NCBI GenBank assembly: GCA_001825565.1 | Contig: MHXM01000036.1 | Location: 1 to 28,456 of the forward strand | Length of the DNA stretch: 28,456 nucleotides | Source: Desulfuromonadaceae bacterium GWC2_58_13 | Lineage (GTDB): Bacteria; Desulfobacterota; Desulfuromonadia; Desulfuromonadales; Trichloromonadaceae | Direction: 5' to 3' | Made by a program: the position numbers and the translations under genes | Shown here: piece after piece, positions 1 to 6,876 of the stretch | Layout: each line of letters opens with the position of its first letter | Position numbering within the stretch: the first letter of the stretch is position 1 | Notes under the pieces: model-generated | Told to the model about the DNA's origin: nothing | Databases searched by the model: none | What the model saw: the letters and a program-made list of their open reading frames with translations, nothing else

Positions 1-2
1 CC

Positions 3-503
3 ATTGTTCCCGACGGCGAGGGGAGGGTGCTGCGGGCCGAGAGCCGGGCGACGGCGTCCGGTCTGGTGTTTGAAAAAAAATATGGTCTAAAGGATTACCC
101 GCTGCTGGCCTGGCGCTGGAAGGTATCGAATATACTGACCAAAGGGGATGCTCGTCGCAAGTCCGGCGACGACTATGCCGCCCGCGTCTATGTGATTTTT
201 CCACACTGGTTTCCACCCAAAACCCGCAGCATCAATTATATCTGGGCGAACCGATTGCCCGAAGGCGATTTTATTCCGAACAGTTTTTACGGCAACGCGG
301 TCATGTTGGCCGTTGAGAGCGGCTCGAAAAAAGTCGGCCAGTGGGTGGAGGAGCGACGGGACGTGCTAGCGGATTACCGGATGATTTTCGGCGAGGAACC
401 GGCGGCGGCGGGAGCCATCGCCATCATGACCGACACCGACAATACCGGGGAGTCGGCCGTGGCGTATTACGATGATATCCGGCTGGAATCCGGCGGCGAG
501 TAA
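3..503 (+). CDS. DUF3047 family protein, 5'-truncated by window edge
   Basis: The reading frame is already open at the first bases of the window, so the true start lies upstream; a GTG at 27 is only an internal codon. The visible 166 or so residues match the C-terminal part of DUF3047 proteins as I remember them: a YPLLAWRWKV strand, a GDDYAARVYVIF strand, NYIWANRLP, and an end with IAIMTDTDNTGES. The protein is probably periplasmic with a beta-sandwich fold. Its function is unknown, and the N-terminus, where a signal peptide would be, is outside the window. It converges on the GGDEF gene with only 12 bases between the stop codons, so there is no room for a separate terminator. Confidence 0.8.
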   Translation: MVPDGEGRVLRAESRATASGLVFEKKYGLKDYPLLAWRWKVSNILTKGDARRKSGDDYAARVYVIFPHWFPPKTRSINYIWANRLPEGDFIPNSFYGNAVMLAVESGSKKVGQWVEERRDVLADYRMIFGEEPAAAGAIAIMTDTDNTGESAVAYYDDIRLESGGE

Positions 504-515
504 TGGGACGGGGGG

Positions 516-1436
516 TCAGCCGAGGATGGTTTCGACCCGGTTGCGCCCTTTTTCCTTGGCGTTGTACAGGGCGCGGTCGGCTTCGCGGATCAGGTCGTCC
601 ACGGTTCTGACCTTGTTGTGGGGATAGGTGGCCACGCCAAGACTGATGGTCAGGCGGATGTCGTGATATTCACCGGGAAAGCGGAGCTCGCTGACGGCCA
701 CCCGCAGCCGGTTGGCGACGTGAACCGCCTCGTCGATGGCTGTTTCCGGGAGGACCAGGGCGAATTCCTCGCCGCCGAAGCGTGCCGCCATGTCGTAATC
801 ACGCAGGCAGCCCTTCATCTGGTCGGCAAGGGTTTTCAGAACCACGTCCCCCTGCTGATGGCCGTAGTTGTCGTTGATCCGCTTGAAATGGTCGACATCG
901 ACCATGATCAGGGCCAACCCCTTCTGCGATCGCTCGCAGCGCTGCAGCTCTTTTTCCAGGGTCTTCATAAGAAAACGCCGGTTGCTCAGCCGAGTCAGCG
1001 GATCGGTATTCGAGAGCTCCATGAGCGCCATGTTGCTTTTTTTCAGGCTGTCCTGCAGCGATTTGATTTTCAGCTGAACCTTGACCCGGGCGATCAGTTC
1101 CCCCGGATCGAATGGCTTGGTGAGGTAATCGCTGGCGCCCCGCTCCAACCCTCGAATCTTTGTGTCCTGATCTTTAACGCCGGTGACCAGGATGACCGGG
1201 ATGTCCTGAAGCTCCTTGCGGGTCTTGATCATGCTGAGAAATTTGAACCCATCCATCCCCGGCATGTCAAGATCGCAGAGGATGATGTCGACCGGCTCGT
1301 TCAGGGCGATCTTGAATCCTTCCACGACGCTGTCGGCCTCATGGTACATCTGGAAAAGACCGCTGGCCTTGAGACCGTCGAGGATGTGTCGGCGGGCGCC
1401 CGGAGAGTCGTCGATGACTAAAACTGAAGGTTCCAT
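516..1436 (-). CDS. Response regulator with GGDEF domain (diguanylate cyclase)
   Basis: This 306-residue protein has a REC receiver at about residues 4-122 and a GGDEF domain at about 140-303, the PleD-like or WspR-like arrangement with a single receiver. Visible residues are the acidic pair D9-D10, phospho-acceptor D55 in CDLDMPG, K107 in LTKPF, the active-site GGEEF at 221-225, and an RDYD inhibitory site at 212-215 exactly five residues before it. It should therefore make cyclic di-GMP when phosphorylated and be product-inhibited. It is cytoplasmic, with no membrane segment. No partner kinase is adjacent. It is transcribed away from the small HTH gene across a 149-base AT-rich gap. The ATG at 1436 starts directly with MEPSVLVIDD, as expected for a REC domain. 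Confidence 0.93.
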   Translation of the reverse strand: MEPSVLVIDDSPGARRHILDGLKASGLFQMYHEADSVVEGFKIALNEPVDIILCDLDMPGMDGFKFLSMIKTRKELQDIPVILVTGVKDQDTKIRGLERGASDYLTKPFDPGELIARVKVQLKIKSLQDSLKKSNMALMELSNTDPLTRLSNRRFLMKTLEKELQRCERSQKGLALIMVDVDHFKRINDNYGHQQGDVVLKTLADQMKGCLRDYDMAARFGGEEFALVLPETAIDEAVHVANRLRVAVSELRFPGEYHDIRLTISLGVATYPHNKVRTVDDLIREADRALYNAKEKGRNRVETILG

Positions 1437-1512
1437 ATATTGATATATTTTATGGCAAATGAGAGGATGGAACTTAATTTATCTGTTTGAAATAATTTTG
1501 TAAAGATTTAAT

Positions 1513-1532
1513 AACTTTGGTTCGCCAAAGTT
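1513..1532 (+). promoter_or_regulatory. Hairpin with TTCG loop in the GGDEF/HTH divergent gap
   Basis: A perfect 8-bp inverted repeat, AACTTTGG and CCAAAGTT, closes on a TTCG tetraloop. It sits about 54 bases before the HTH start and about 77 bases before the GGDEF start in a strongly AT-rich stretch (1437-1585). No T-run follows it, so it does not look like a terminator. It could be an operator dyad for a small DNA-binding protein such as the neighbouring HTH gene product, or a structured 5' leader. I saw no convincing -35/-10 pair in this gap. Confidence 0.4.
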
Positions 1533-1585
1533 GTCGGAGAAAATAAAGTTATACTTAAACACAGACTTCTCGAAAGGAGGTAATT

Positions 1586-1771
1586 ATGGCGTTGATGAAG
1601 ACCTGGTACGAACCGGAAGAGGTGGAGGCCAAGTTCGGCGTGAAAAAGGGATTGGTTCTCGAATGGGTGAAAGACGGGCTGGTGCGTTGCGAACGGGAGG
1701 GGAAAAAGGTGCTCCGTGTCAATATAGACGATGTCAAGCTGGAAATGGAGGGACTGGTCGGCAAGGAATAG
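1586..1771 (+). CDS. Small MerR-like helix-turn-helix protein
   Basis: This 61-residue protein has a strong Shine-Dalgarno (AAAGGAGG, five bases before the ATG), which makes it a real gene despite its size. Residues 6-56 read as a MerR/excisionase-type winged HTH (HTH_17-like): YEPEEVEAKFGVKKGLVLEW supplies the helices, followed by a KVLRVNIDDV wing. There is no effector domain. It lies in the gap next to hgcB and converges on it, with the two stop codons 3 bases apart. Proteins of this shape act as small DNA-binding regulators or excisionase-like architectural factors; no integrase or phage gene is nearby, so a regulatory role is the better guess. Whether it controls hgcAB or the GGDEF gene cannot be told from sequence. 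Confidence 0.75.
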   Translation: MALMKTWYEPEEVEAKFGVKKGLVLEWVKDGLVRCEREGKKVLRVNIDDVKLEMEGLVGKE

Positions 1772-1774
1772 GCG

Positions 1775-2071
1775 TCAGCAGCAGTCGGCGCCGCCTCCGC
1801 AGTCGCAACTCGGTTCCTTGCCCGTCAGCCAGCCGTGAATGATGGCGCTGGCGCAGCCGACGCCGGCTTTGACGGCGAGGGCATCGACCGGGCAGTTGCC
1901 GGCGCAGGCGCCGCATTCCATGCAGCGGTTTCGGTCCATGATGGCGGCCTTGTTTCCGTGGAGGACGAACACCGCGTGGGGACAGACATTCAGGCACATC
2001 CCGCAGCCGATGCAGGTATCGATGTTCAGTTCGAGGGTAGTGACATTTTCCAGGTAGCGAAGTTCTTTCAT
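1775..2071 (-). CDS. hgcB: HgcB, ferredoxin of mercury methylation
   Basis: This 98-residue ferredoxin has two [4Fe-4S] motifs, C20-C23-C26-C30 and C50-C53-C56-C60, each followed by Pro. It differs from generic ferredoxins by a conserved extra cysteine (C73, in GVGCASAII) and a C-terminal cysteine tail ending in CC (C89, C91, C97, C98), both HgcB hallmarks. In the known system HgcB reduces the corrinoid of HgcA and its C-terminal thiols are thought to pass Hg(II) to it. The gene starts 11 bases after the hgcA stop, so the two are co-transcribed. The Shine-Dalgarno is weak (AAGAGA). It ends 3 bases short of the stop of the converging HTH gene. Confidence 0.95.
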   Translation of the reverse strand: MKELRYLENVTTLELNIDTCIGCGMCLNVCPHAVFVLHGNKAAIMDRNRCMECGACAGNCPVDALAVKAGVGCASAIIHGWLTGKEPSCDCGGGADCC

Positions 2072-2082
2072 TGTCGTTTCTC

Positions 2083-3285
2083 TTAAAAAGCCGCGCCGAT
2101 CCAGAAGATTCCAGCCATCAGCAGCGCTGCCAGCTGGGCGGGGATGGCCCGGCGCATTTCTTTTTCGACACCGGAAGGGGAGGTGAAGGTGGTCGAACCG
2201 GTAAAGTTCATGGCGCAGTAGGAACTCACCGCCGGCAGCGCCAGCAGCAGCGCCATATTTTCAGGCAGCGAGCTGTCTGTTTCGATTCCCGCCAGCATCA
2301 AAAGACTCACCAGCAGGCCGAACATCGCTCCCTTGATGGAAAATGCCCGTCCCGGAATCCAGGGAAGCAGCACCGGAACGCCAACCGCGCCGACCATGAT
2401 GCCGGTCAGCAGGCAGCCCAGCGCCACCGTTCCCCGGTCCCAGGCGGCGGTAAGGGAAAACCAGCCGGGACCGATTCCGCCGACGATGAACAGAAGCAGG
2501 GCCGCCCCGAGGATGGATTTGATCATGCCGGTCAATTCCACCGGGGTCAGAACCAGCCGGTCCAGGGTGGAAAAGCCGACCCGGCGCATGGCTTCGGTTG
2601 CTTTCATGCCGGCCGCCAGAAAGACTTTGAGATCCATGGCCCGGACCGGTCCGTAAACGACGGAGAAACCACAGTCGTGTTTGACCCGGTGGACGGCCAC
2701 GCCCGGAGCGCCGAGCTGGGGAACGATCAGCGTCCGATGGCTGACGAGCCGGTCCAGTTCGCAGTGGCCGACCCGCTGGACGATTTCGCGGGTGCCGAAG
2801 GTTCCTTTGCCGGCGGCGCACCAGACGTTGATCCCCTTGGTGTCGATGACCAGGAGCCAGGCGTCCAGGCCAGCAAGCGACCGGCGCAGAAGGTCGAAAC
2901 TCATTTTGTAGTTAGCCGAAACCAGTACCGGCGATTGGTCGTTCGGGACGCCGACGGCATAGAGACCCGGCGCGATCCGGTAGCGGTTGCGGCCAATGCC
3001 CCAGCGCATCTGCCAATGCCCGGCCCGGTCGTTCCAGTTCAGGCGTGTGTCGACCCGGGGAACCCGGCCGACGGGCGTTTCCAGCCAGCCGATTACAAAG
3101 GGCCAGAGTCGGTAGCCGGGACGGTCGTCGGTAGCCGGTTGCGGGCAGCAGGTTGCGGCTATGGGCGGCGGCTGAGGTTTTGGCGTGGAACCGCAACAGG
3201 GAACCTCCGTCGGCCCGGGTGTCTTGGGCGGAGGGCAACAGCAGGGGCTCGCTGATTTTTCTGGTTTCCTGGATATCTTTAACAT
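2083..3285 (-). CDS. hgcA: HgcA, corrinoid-dependent mercury methyltransferase
   Basis: This 400-residue protein transfers a methyl group from a corrinoid to Hg(II), giving methylmercury. Residues 55-250 form the corrinoid-binding domain (CdhD/CFeSP-like), carrying the diagnostic cap-helix motif NVWCAAGKGTF at 153-163; C156 is the expected lower cobalt ligand. About five membrane helices follow (near 255-277, 284-310, 315-333, 341-357 and 380-398), as in characterised HgcA. What is odd is the first 55 residues: a proline-rich stretch with cysteine clusters at 15-17, 30-31 and 46-47, placing the motif cysteine about 60 residues further in than in the Desulfovibrio ND132 protein. No later ATG can serve as a start before the conserved domain. 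It starts 20 bases after the aroF stop; the ribosome site is weak. Confidence 0.96.
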   Translation of the reverse strand: MLKISRKPEKSASPCCCPPPKTPGPTEVPCCGSTPKPQPPPIAATCCPQPATDDRPGYRLWPFVIGWLETPVGRVPRVDTRLNWNDRAGHWQMRWGIGRNRYRIAPGLYAVGVPNDQSPVLVSANYKMSFDLLRRSLAGLDAWLLVIDTKGINVWCAAGKGTFGTREIVQRVGHCELDRLVSHRTLIVPQLGAPGVAVHRVKHDCGFSVVYGPVRAMDLKVFLAAGMKATEAMRRVGFSTLDRLVLTPVELTGMIKSILGAALLLFIVGGIGPGWFSLTAAWDRGTVALGCLLTGIMVGAVGVPVLLPWIPGRAFSIKGAMFGLLVSLLMLAGIETDSSLPENMALLLALPAVSSYCAMNFTGSTTFTSPSGVEKEMRRAIPAQLAALLMAGIFWIGAAF

Positions 3286-3305
3286 GGGAATTCGCTTTTT
3301 ACGAA

Positions 3306-4373
3306 TCAGGAAATTTTACGGCCACCGAACTCCTTGAGCTTCTGGTGAGCGTGACGCAGCATCCGTTCGGTATCGGTCCAGCCGATGCATTTGTCGGTGA
3401 TGGATACCCCGTATTTCAGCTTGGAAAAGTCGTCGCCGGTAGGTTGGTTGCCGGGTTCGAGGTTGCTTTCGATCATCACCGAGCAGATGGTCCGGTTGCC
3501 TGAGCCGACCTGCCGGATAACCTCGTTCAGGACTTCTTCCTGGCGTTCGTGGTCCTTGTAACTGTTGGCGTGACTGCAGTCGACCATGATACGAGCGTTG
3601 AGTCCGGCCTTGGTCAGCATTTTTTCGGTGCGGAGAATGTCCTCGGCATGGTAGTTGGGGCCATTGTTGCCACCCCGCAGGACAATATGCACGTCGGTGT
3701 TGCCGGTGGTCGAGACGATGGCGTTACGGCCGTCATTGTCGATGCCGAGAAAATTGTGGGGATGCAGCGCCGCATTCATGGCATCGATGGCGATCTGCAG
3801 GTTGCCGTCGGTACCATTTTTGAAGCCGACCGGAAACGACAGGCCGCTGGCCATCTCGCGGTGAACCTGGGATTCGGTGGTGCGGGCGCCGATAGCGCCC
3901 CAACTGATGGCATCCGCCAGGTAGTGCGGGGTGATCGGGTCGAGCATTTCGCAGGCGACCGGCAGTCCCAGGTCGGTGATGGAGCAAAGCAGACCGCGGC
4001 CGACGCCGAGCCCTTTGGATATCTGATGGGTGCCGTTGATATCCGGATCGTTGATCAGCCCTTTCCAGCCGATGGTCGTGCGCGGCTTCTCGAAATAGAC
4101 CCGCATGACCAGAAACAACTGGTCTTCCAGTTGCCGGCTCAGCCGGGAGAGCCGTTCGGCGTATTCGAGGGCCCCCTTGGGGTCGTGGATGGAACAGGGA
4201 CCGACTATGACCATGAGCCGCGGGTCTTGATGATTGAGGATGTTGGTAATCTGTTCGCGGGCTCGCGAGACGAATTCAGCGCTGCTTTCCGATAGCGGAA
4301 AAACCTGTTTCAGGTCTGCCGGCGCGATGATCGGCGTCAGGCGCCGGATGCGAAGATTGCTGGTGCGTTTCAT
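3306..4373 (-). CDS. aroF: 3-deoxy-7-phosphoheptulonate synthase (DAHP synthase, AroG type)
   Basis: This enzyme condenses phosphoenolpyruvate and erythrose 4-phosphate, the first step of the shikimate pathway. It belongs to the class I (AroG/AroF/AroH) family: LMVIVGPCSIHDP, VMRVYFEKPRTT, GLINDP, WGAIGARTTESQVHRE, PVGFKNGTDG and MVDCSHANS are all present. I chose the ATG at 4373 because AAAGGGG lies five bases upstream; a further ATG at 4391 in the same frame contains that Shine-Dalgarno inside its own coding sequence. Length is 355 residues, normal for the family. Feedback sensitivity cannot be read. It is the first gene of a likely aroF-hgcA-hgcB unit. Confidence 0.96.
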   Translation of the reverse strand: MKRTSNLRIRRLTPIIAPADLKQVFPLSESSAEFVSRAREQITNILNHQDPRLMVIVGPCSIHDPKGALEYAERLSRLSRQLEDQLFLVMRVYFEKPRTTIGWKGLINDPDINGTHQISKGLGVGRGLLCSITDLGLPVACEMLDPITPHYLADAISWGAIGARTTESQVHREMASGLSFPVGFKNGTDGNLQIAIDAMNAALHPHNFLGIDNDGRNAIVSTTGNTDVHIVLRGGNNGPNYHAEDILRTEKMLTKAGLNARIMVDCSHANSYKDHERQEEVLNEVIRQVGSGNRTICSVMIESNLEPGNQPTGDDFSKLKYGVSITDKCIGWTDTERMLRHAHQKLKEFGGRKIS

Positions 4374-4429
4374 GGTGTCCCCTTTGATCATATGATGTTC
4401 GCCCCGTTTCGAAGGGCCTCCAGTCGGTC

Positions 4430-4458
4430 AATTTAGCGGTTTTGCAGGTGAATGTCAA
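4430..4458 (-). promoter_or_regulatory. Sigma70-type promoter for aroF-hgcA-hgcB
   Basis: On the minus strand a consensus TTGACA (4453-4458) is followed after 17 bases by TAAATT (4430-4435), about 57 bases before the aroF ATG. The -35 is a perfect match and the -10 matches at four of six positions with ideal spacing. No other promoter was seen in the 20-base aroF-hgcA gap, so this may also drive hgcAB. I saw no riboswitch-like structure in the leader. Confidence 0.6.
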
Positions 4459-4524
4459 AATGTGAGTTGTGCCGTATGATGTTTTACGGATTCCGCGGTC
4501 TTTGTCCGGTGGCGGGGAAACCGT

Positions 4525-4554
4525 TTGACACTCTTTTCGTGAATGCTGTATAAA
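4525..4554 (+). promoter_or_regulatory. Sigma70-type promoter for yggT-divIVA-yggU
   Basis: TTGACA (4525-4530), 18 bases, then TATAAA (4549-4554), about 50 bases before the yggT start. This is one of the best promoter matches in the window. It is divergent from the aroF promoter, with about 70 bases between the two -35 boxes. Confidence 0.7.
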
Positions 4555-4606
4555 AGATCATTTGATAATGAAAGTTTCTGAATTTATTTGCGGGAAAGGA
4601 ATCGTC

Positions 4607-4903
4607 ATGGGTTTTTTCGGTGAGCTGATCATGGTCGTTTCCCAGGCCATTAACCTGATATTTACGATCTACATTTACATCATCGTGGCGCGTGCCATTA
4701 TCTCATGGGTCAACCCGGATCCGTACAACCCGATTGTTCGCTTTCTGCACAGTGTCACCGACCCGTTGCTGAACCAAATCCGCCGGGTAGTGCCCCTGCA
4801 ATTCGGCGGGATCGATTTTTCGCCGATCCTGCTCCTGTTCGGAGTATTTTTTCTGCAGCGCATCGTGATTCTCCTGCTCACCCGCCTGGCCTACGCCTTC
4901 TAG
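4607..4903 (+). CDS. yggT: YggT family membrane protein
   Basis: This 98-residue integral membrane protein has two hydrophobic stretches (about residues 6-30 and 68-95) flanking the family-typical loop SWVNPDPYNPIVRFLHSVTD and PLLNQIRRVVP. That gives the YggT/YlmG (CCB3) fold with two conserved motifs. The role in bacteria is poorly defined; YlmG is linked to cell division and membrane organisation in other groups. I chose the ATG at 4607 because GGAAAGGA precedes it; the TTG and ATG codons upstream (4562, 4568) have no ribosome site. It is first in a unit with divIVA (11-base gap) and yggU. Confidence 0.9.
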   Translation: MGFFGELIMVVSQAINLIFTIYIYIIVARAIISWVNPDPYNPIVRFLHSVTDPLLNQIRRVVPLQFGGIDFSPILLLFGVFFLQRIVILLLTRLAYAF

Positions 4904-4914
4904 AGGATGAAAAA

Positions 4915-5469
4915 ATGGCTATAACCCCCATCGACATTCAGCAGCATCGGTTCAAAAGCCGGCCGTTCGGATATGAAAAGGCCGGCGTGGATCATTTTCT
5001 CGAACTGGTGTCCGAAGAGATGGAGCGGCTTTACAAGATCAATCAGGGGCTCAAGGAGGATTTGGCGCGGACCCGGGCGGCCCTGGAAGAGATGCGGGGA
5101 CGGGAGGTCATTCTCAACGAGACCCTGATGACCGCCCAGAAAATGACCGACGACCTGAAGAACAATGCCCGCCGCGAAGGTGAAATTATCGTTACCGATG
5201 CCCAACTGCGGGCTGAGCGGATCGTGCGGGATGCCGAAGAACGGCGCATTCAGCTCATCGGCGATATCCAGGAGATCAAGCGACAGAAAATCTCCTTTGA
5301 AACGAGTCTGCGGTCTCTGGTTGTCAGCCATATGCGCATGCTCGACCTCGAAGTGGTCACCATGGAGAAGTTTGAGGCGAAAGAGCTTCGCTATGAAGAA
5401 GGATTGCCTTTTGATCAAGGGCTCCGAGAAACCAACGATGAGGATGGTTTGAAACCGGAGGATGTCTGA
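4915..5469 (+). CDS. DivIVA domain-containing protein
   Basis: This 184-residue protein begins with the DivIVA membrane-binding module: ITPIDIQQHRFKSRPFGY, then VDHFLELVSEEMERL. A long charged coiled coil runs over residues 38-140, and the tail is acidic (DGLKPEDV). DivIVA/GpsB-type proteins gather at curved or septal membrane and recruit partners. In deltaproteobacteria these homologues lie, as here, next to yggT and yggU. The start ATG at 4915 has GAGGA upstream. The stop codon overlaps the next start (TGATG), which suggests translational coupling to yggU. Confidence 0.9.
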   Translation: MAITPIDIQQHRFKSRPFGYEKAGVDHFLELVSEEMERLYKINQGLKEDLARTRAALEEMRGREVILNETLMTAQKMTDDLKNNARREGEIIVTDAQLRAERIVRDAEERRIQLIGDIQEIKRQKISFETSLRSLVVSHMRMLDLEVVTMEKFEAKELRYEEGLPFDQGLRETNDEDGLKPEDV

Positions 5470-5765
5470 TGCCCTTTGTGCATCCCGCGGGCGAAGGGGT
5501 GGTGCTTGCCGTCTATGTGCAGCCCAGGGCCAGCAAGAACGAACTGGTTGGGATTCAAGGGGATGAGCTGAAGGTTCGCCTGACCTCGCCGCCGGTCGAG
5601 GGGGCGGCAAATAAGCTCTGTCGCGAGTTCGTTGCCCAACTGTTGGGGGTTTCCCGCAAGGATGTTGCTCTGATCGCCGGGGAACACTCGCGTCACAAAC
5701 GTCTTCTGGTCACCGGCGTGAATCCCGACGACATCCGAAAGCGACTGACAATATTGAGAAAATAA
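5469..5765 (+). CDS. yggU: DUF167 (YggU) family protein
   Basis: This 98-residue protein has the DUF167 signature VYVQPRASKNELVGIQGDELKVRLTSPPVEGAANK in three overlapping pieces (about residues 15-48), followed by LLGVSRKDVALIAGEHSRHK. The structure is a small alpha/beta fold known from YggU/MTH637; no biochemical role is established. Translation is coupled to the DivIVA gene by a one-base overlap. It is the last gene of the yggT unit; 214 bases follow before the first cytochrome, with no strong terminator (a short GGAC/GTCC stem followed by TTTTTT near 5812-5831 is the best candidate). Confidence 0.92.
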   Translation: MPFVHPAGEGVVLAVYVQPRASKNELVGIQGDELKVRLTSPPVEGAANKLCREFVAQLLGVSRKDVALIAGEHSRHKRLLVTGVNPDDIRKRLTILRK

Positions 5766-5932
5766 TATGTTCCCGGAATGCCGCCTAACCCTTGGCCGGC
5801 GAATTACCGGTGGACACGCAGGTCCTTTTTTGCTAGGATCTGCAAACTTTAATTTGTTAGTTATGTTTTATCTGCCGATGAAATAAGTACTTGTCGTGTC
5901 GGGCTTTTCGTAAGTTGTTCGTTGCCTTGCGG

Positions 5933-5950
5933 AAAGTTTGCCGAAACTTT
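5933..5950 (+). promoter_or_regulatory. Inverted repeat upstream of first cytochrome
   Basis: AAAGTTT (5933-5939) and AAACTTT (5944-5950) form a perfect 7-bp dyad with a 4-base spacer, ending 29 bases before the cytochrome ATG and 14 bases before its Shine-Dalgarno (AGGGAGGA). It could be an operator or a leader hairpin. The wider gap 5766-5979 is AT-rich in the middle (5845-5890), where a promoter would be expected, but I could not pick out a convincing -35/-10 pair. Confidence 0.35.
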
Positions 5951-5979
5951 ACCAAGGAAGTTGTTGAAAGGGAGGAACA

Positions 5980-6756
5980 ATGGAAAAGCGTTTTTGGTTT
6001 AAATTGCTGGTTTGCTGCAGCTTGGCTTTGATGGGCGCCGGGTATGCAGTGGCTGAGGAGGTGGCGCTGGCCAATTCCGATTGTGTCAAGTGTCATGATC
6101 GCGAACCGGCCGATATCGCGGCTCTGGGAGCGAAGCACAAGACAGCGGTTACCTGCCAGGACTGCCACATCGGTCACCCGCCCAAGGTGGAGAACAATAT
6201 CCCCGAATGCAGCATGTGTCATGAAGGAACTACCCACTATGAGCTGGCTGGCTGCATCGGTTGTCATAACCCGCACAAGCCTCTTGAAATCGCTCTTACC
6301 GGGGAGCTGACCGCGCCCTGCCTGTCCTGTCATGATGCGCAGAAGGCGCAGCTTGACGCCAACCCCAGCAAGCACACCTTGCTGGCCTGCAATTTCTGCC
6401 ATGCCGAGCGTCACGGCGTCATCCCCGAATGTGTTAAATGTCATGAGCCGCATTCCGCTCAGATGACCCAGGCCGACTGCGGTACCTGCCATAAGGCCCA
6501 CATGCCCGCGACGGTTACCTATCCTGAAACTACTGGAAATATCCTGTGCGCCTCTTGTCACCAGACCGCATACGACCTGCTGATGGCTAATCCCTACAAG
6601 CATAAGGACGTCGCCTGCGTCAGTTGCCATGCCGACAAGCATAAGACCGTGCCGTTATGCACGGATTGTCATGGCACTCCGCATGCCGAGGGAATTCACA
6701 CGAAATTTCCGAAATGCGGTGATTGCCACAGCATTGCGCATGACCTGAACAAGTAA
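5980..6756 (+). CDS. Dodecaheme c-type cytochrome, secreted
   Basis: This 258-residue protein has a Sec signal peptide (residues 1-25, cut likely after AVA before EE) and twelve CxxCH haem motifs: CVKCH, CQDCH, CSMCH, CIGCH, CLSCH, CNFCH, CVKCH, CGTCH, CASCH, CVSCH, CTDCH and CGDCH. They fall into three four-haem modules of about 70 residues with the same internal pattern (CxxCH, a KH about 15 residues on, CxxCHxxH, P-x-CxxCH, CxxCH). Spare His residues can supply the distal ligands. It should be a periplasmic or outer-surface electron carrier. I do not recognise a named homologue. A strong Shine-Dalgarno (AGGGAGGA) supports the ATG. The next gene is a clear paralogue. Confidence 0.92.
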   Translation: MEKRFWFKLLVCCSLALMGAGYAVAEEVALANSDCVKCHDREPADIAALGAKHKTAVTCQDCHIGHPPKVENNIPECSMCHEGTTHYELAGCIGCHNPHKPLEIALTGELTAPCLSCHDAQKAQLDANPSKHTLLACNFCHAERHGVIPECVKCHEPHSAQMTQADCGTCHKAHMPATVTYPETTGNILCASCHQTAYDLLMANPYKHKDVACVSCHADKHKTVPLCTDCHGTPHAEGIHTKFPKCGDCHSIAHDLNK

Positions 6757-6768
6757 CTCGCATACAAG

Positions 6769-6804
6769 AATTCTCCCGGCGGGCCGGCGTCTACCGGGAG
6801 AATT
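6769..6804 (+). terminator. Hairpin between the two cytochrome genes
   Basis: A perfect 11-bp stem, AATTCTCCCGG and CCGGGAGAATT, with a 14-base loop, lies 12 bases after the first cytochrome stop. A T-rich stretch follows (TTTTTTG at about 6817). It may act as a partial terminator or an mRNA-stabilising 3' structure that lowers expression of the second cytochrome relative to the first. Confidence 0.5.
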
Positions 6805-6876
6805 GTTGATTTCAGTTTTTTGTTGTCTTTCGTCTTTACGTTGTTATTCGAATGAGGAAATGGAAAGAGAGGATTT

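Noticed and set aside
2071..3255. A 394-codon plus-strand frame opposite hgcA
   Set aside because: It is the GC-rich antisense shadow of hgcA: low-complexity, rich in Gly/Gln/Asp/Arg, no recognisable domain and no ribosome site, while hgcA on the other strand has clear family motifs.
5766..5979. Possible sigma54 or sigma70 promoter for the cytochromes
   Set aside because: I looked for GG-N10-GC and TTGACA/TATAAT pairs and found no match good enough to report.
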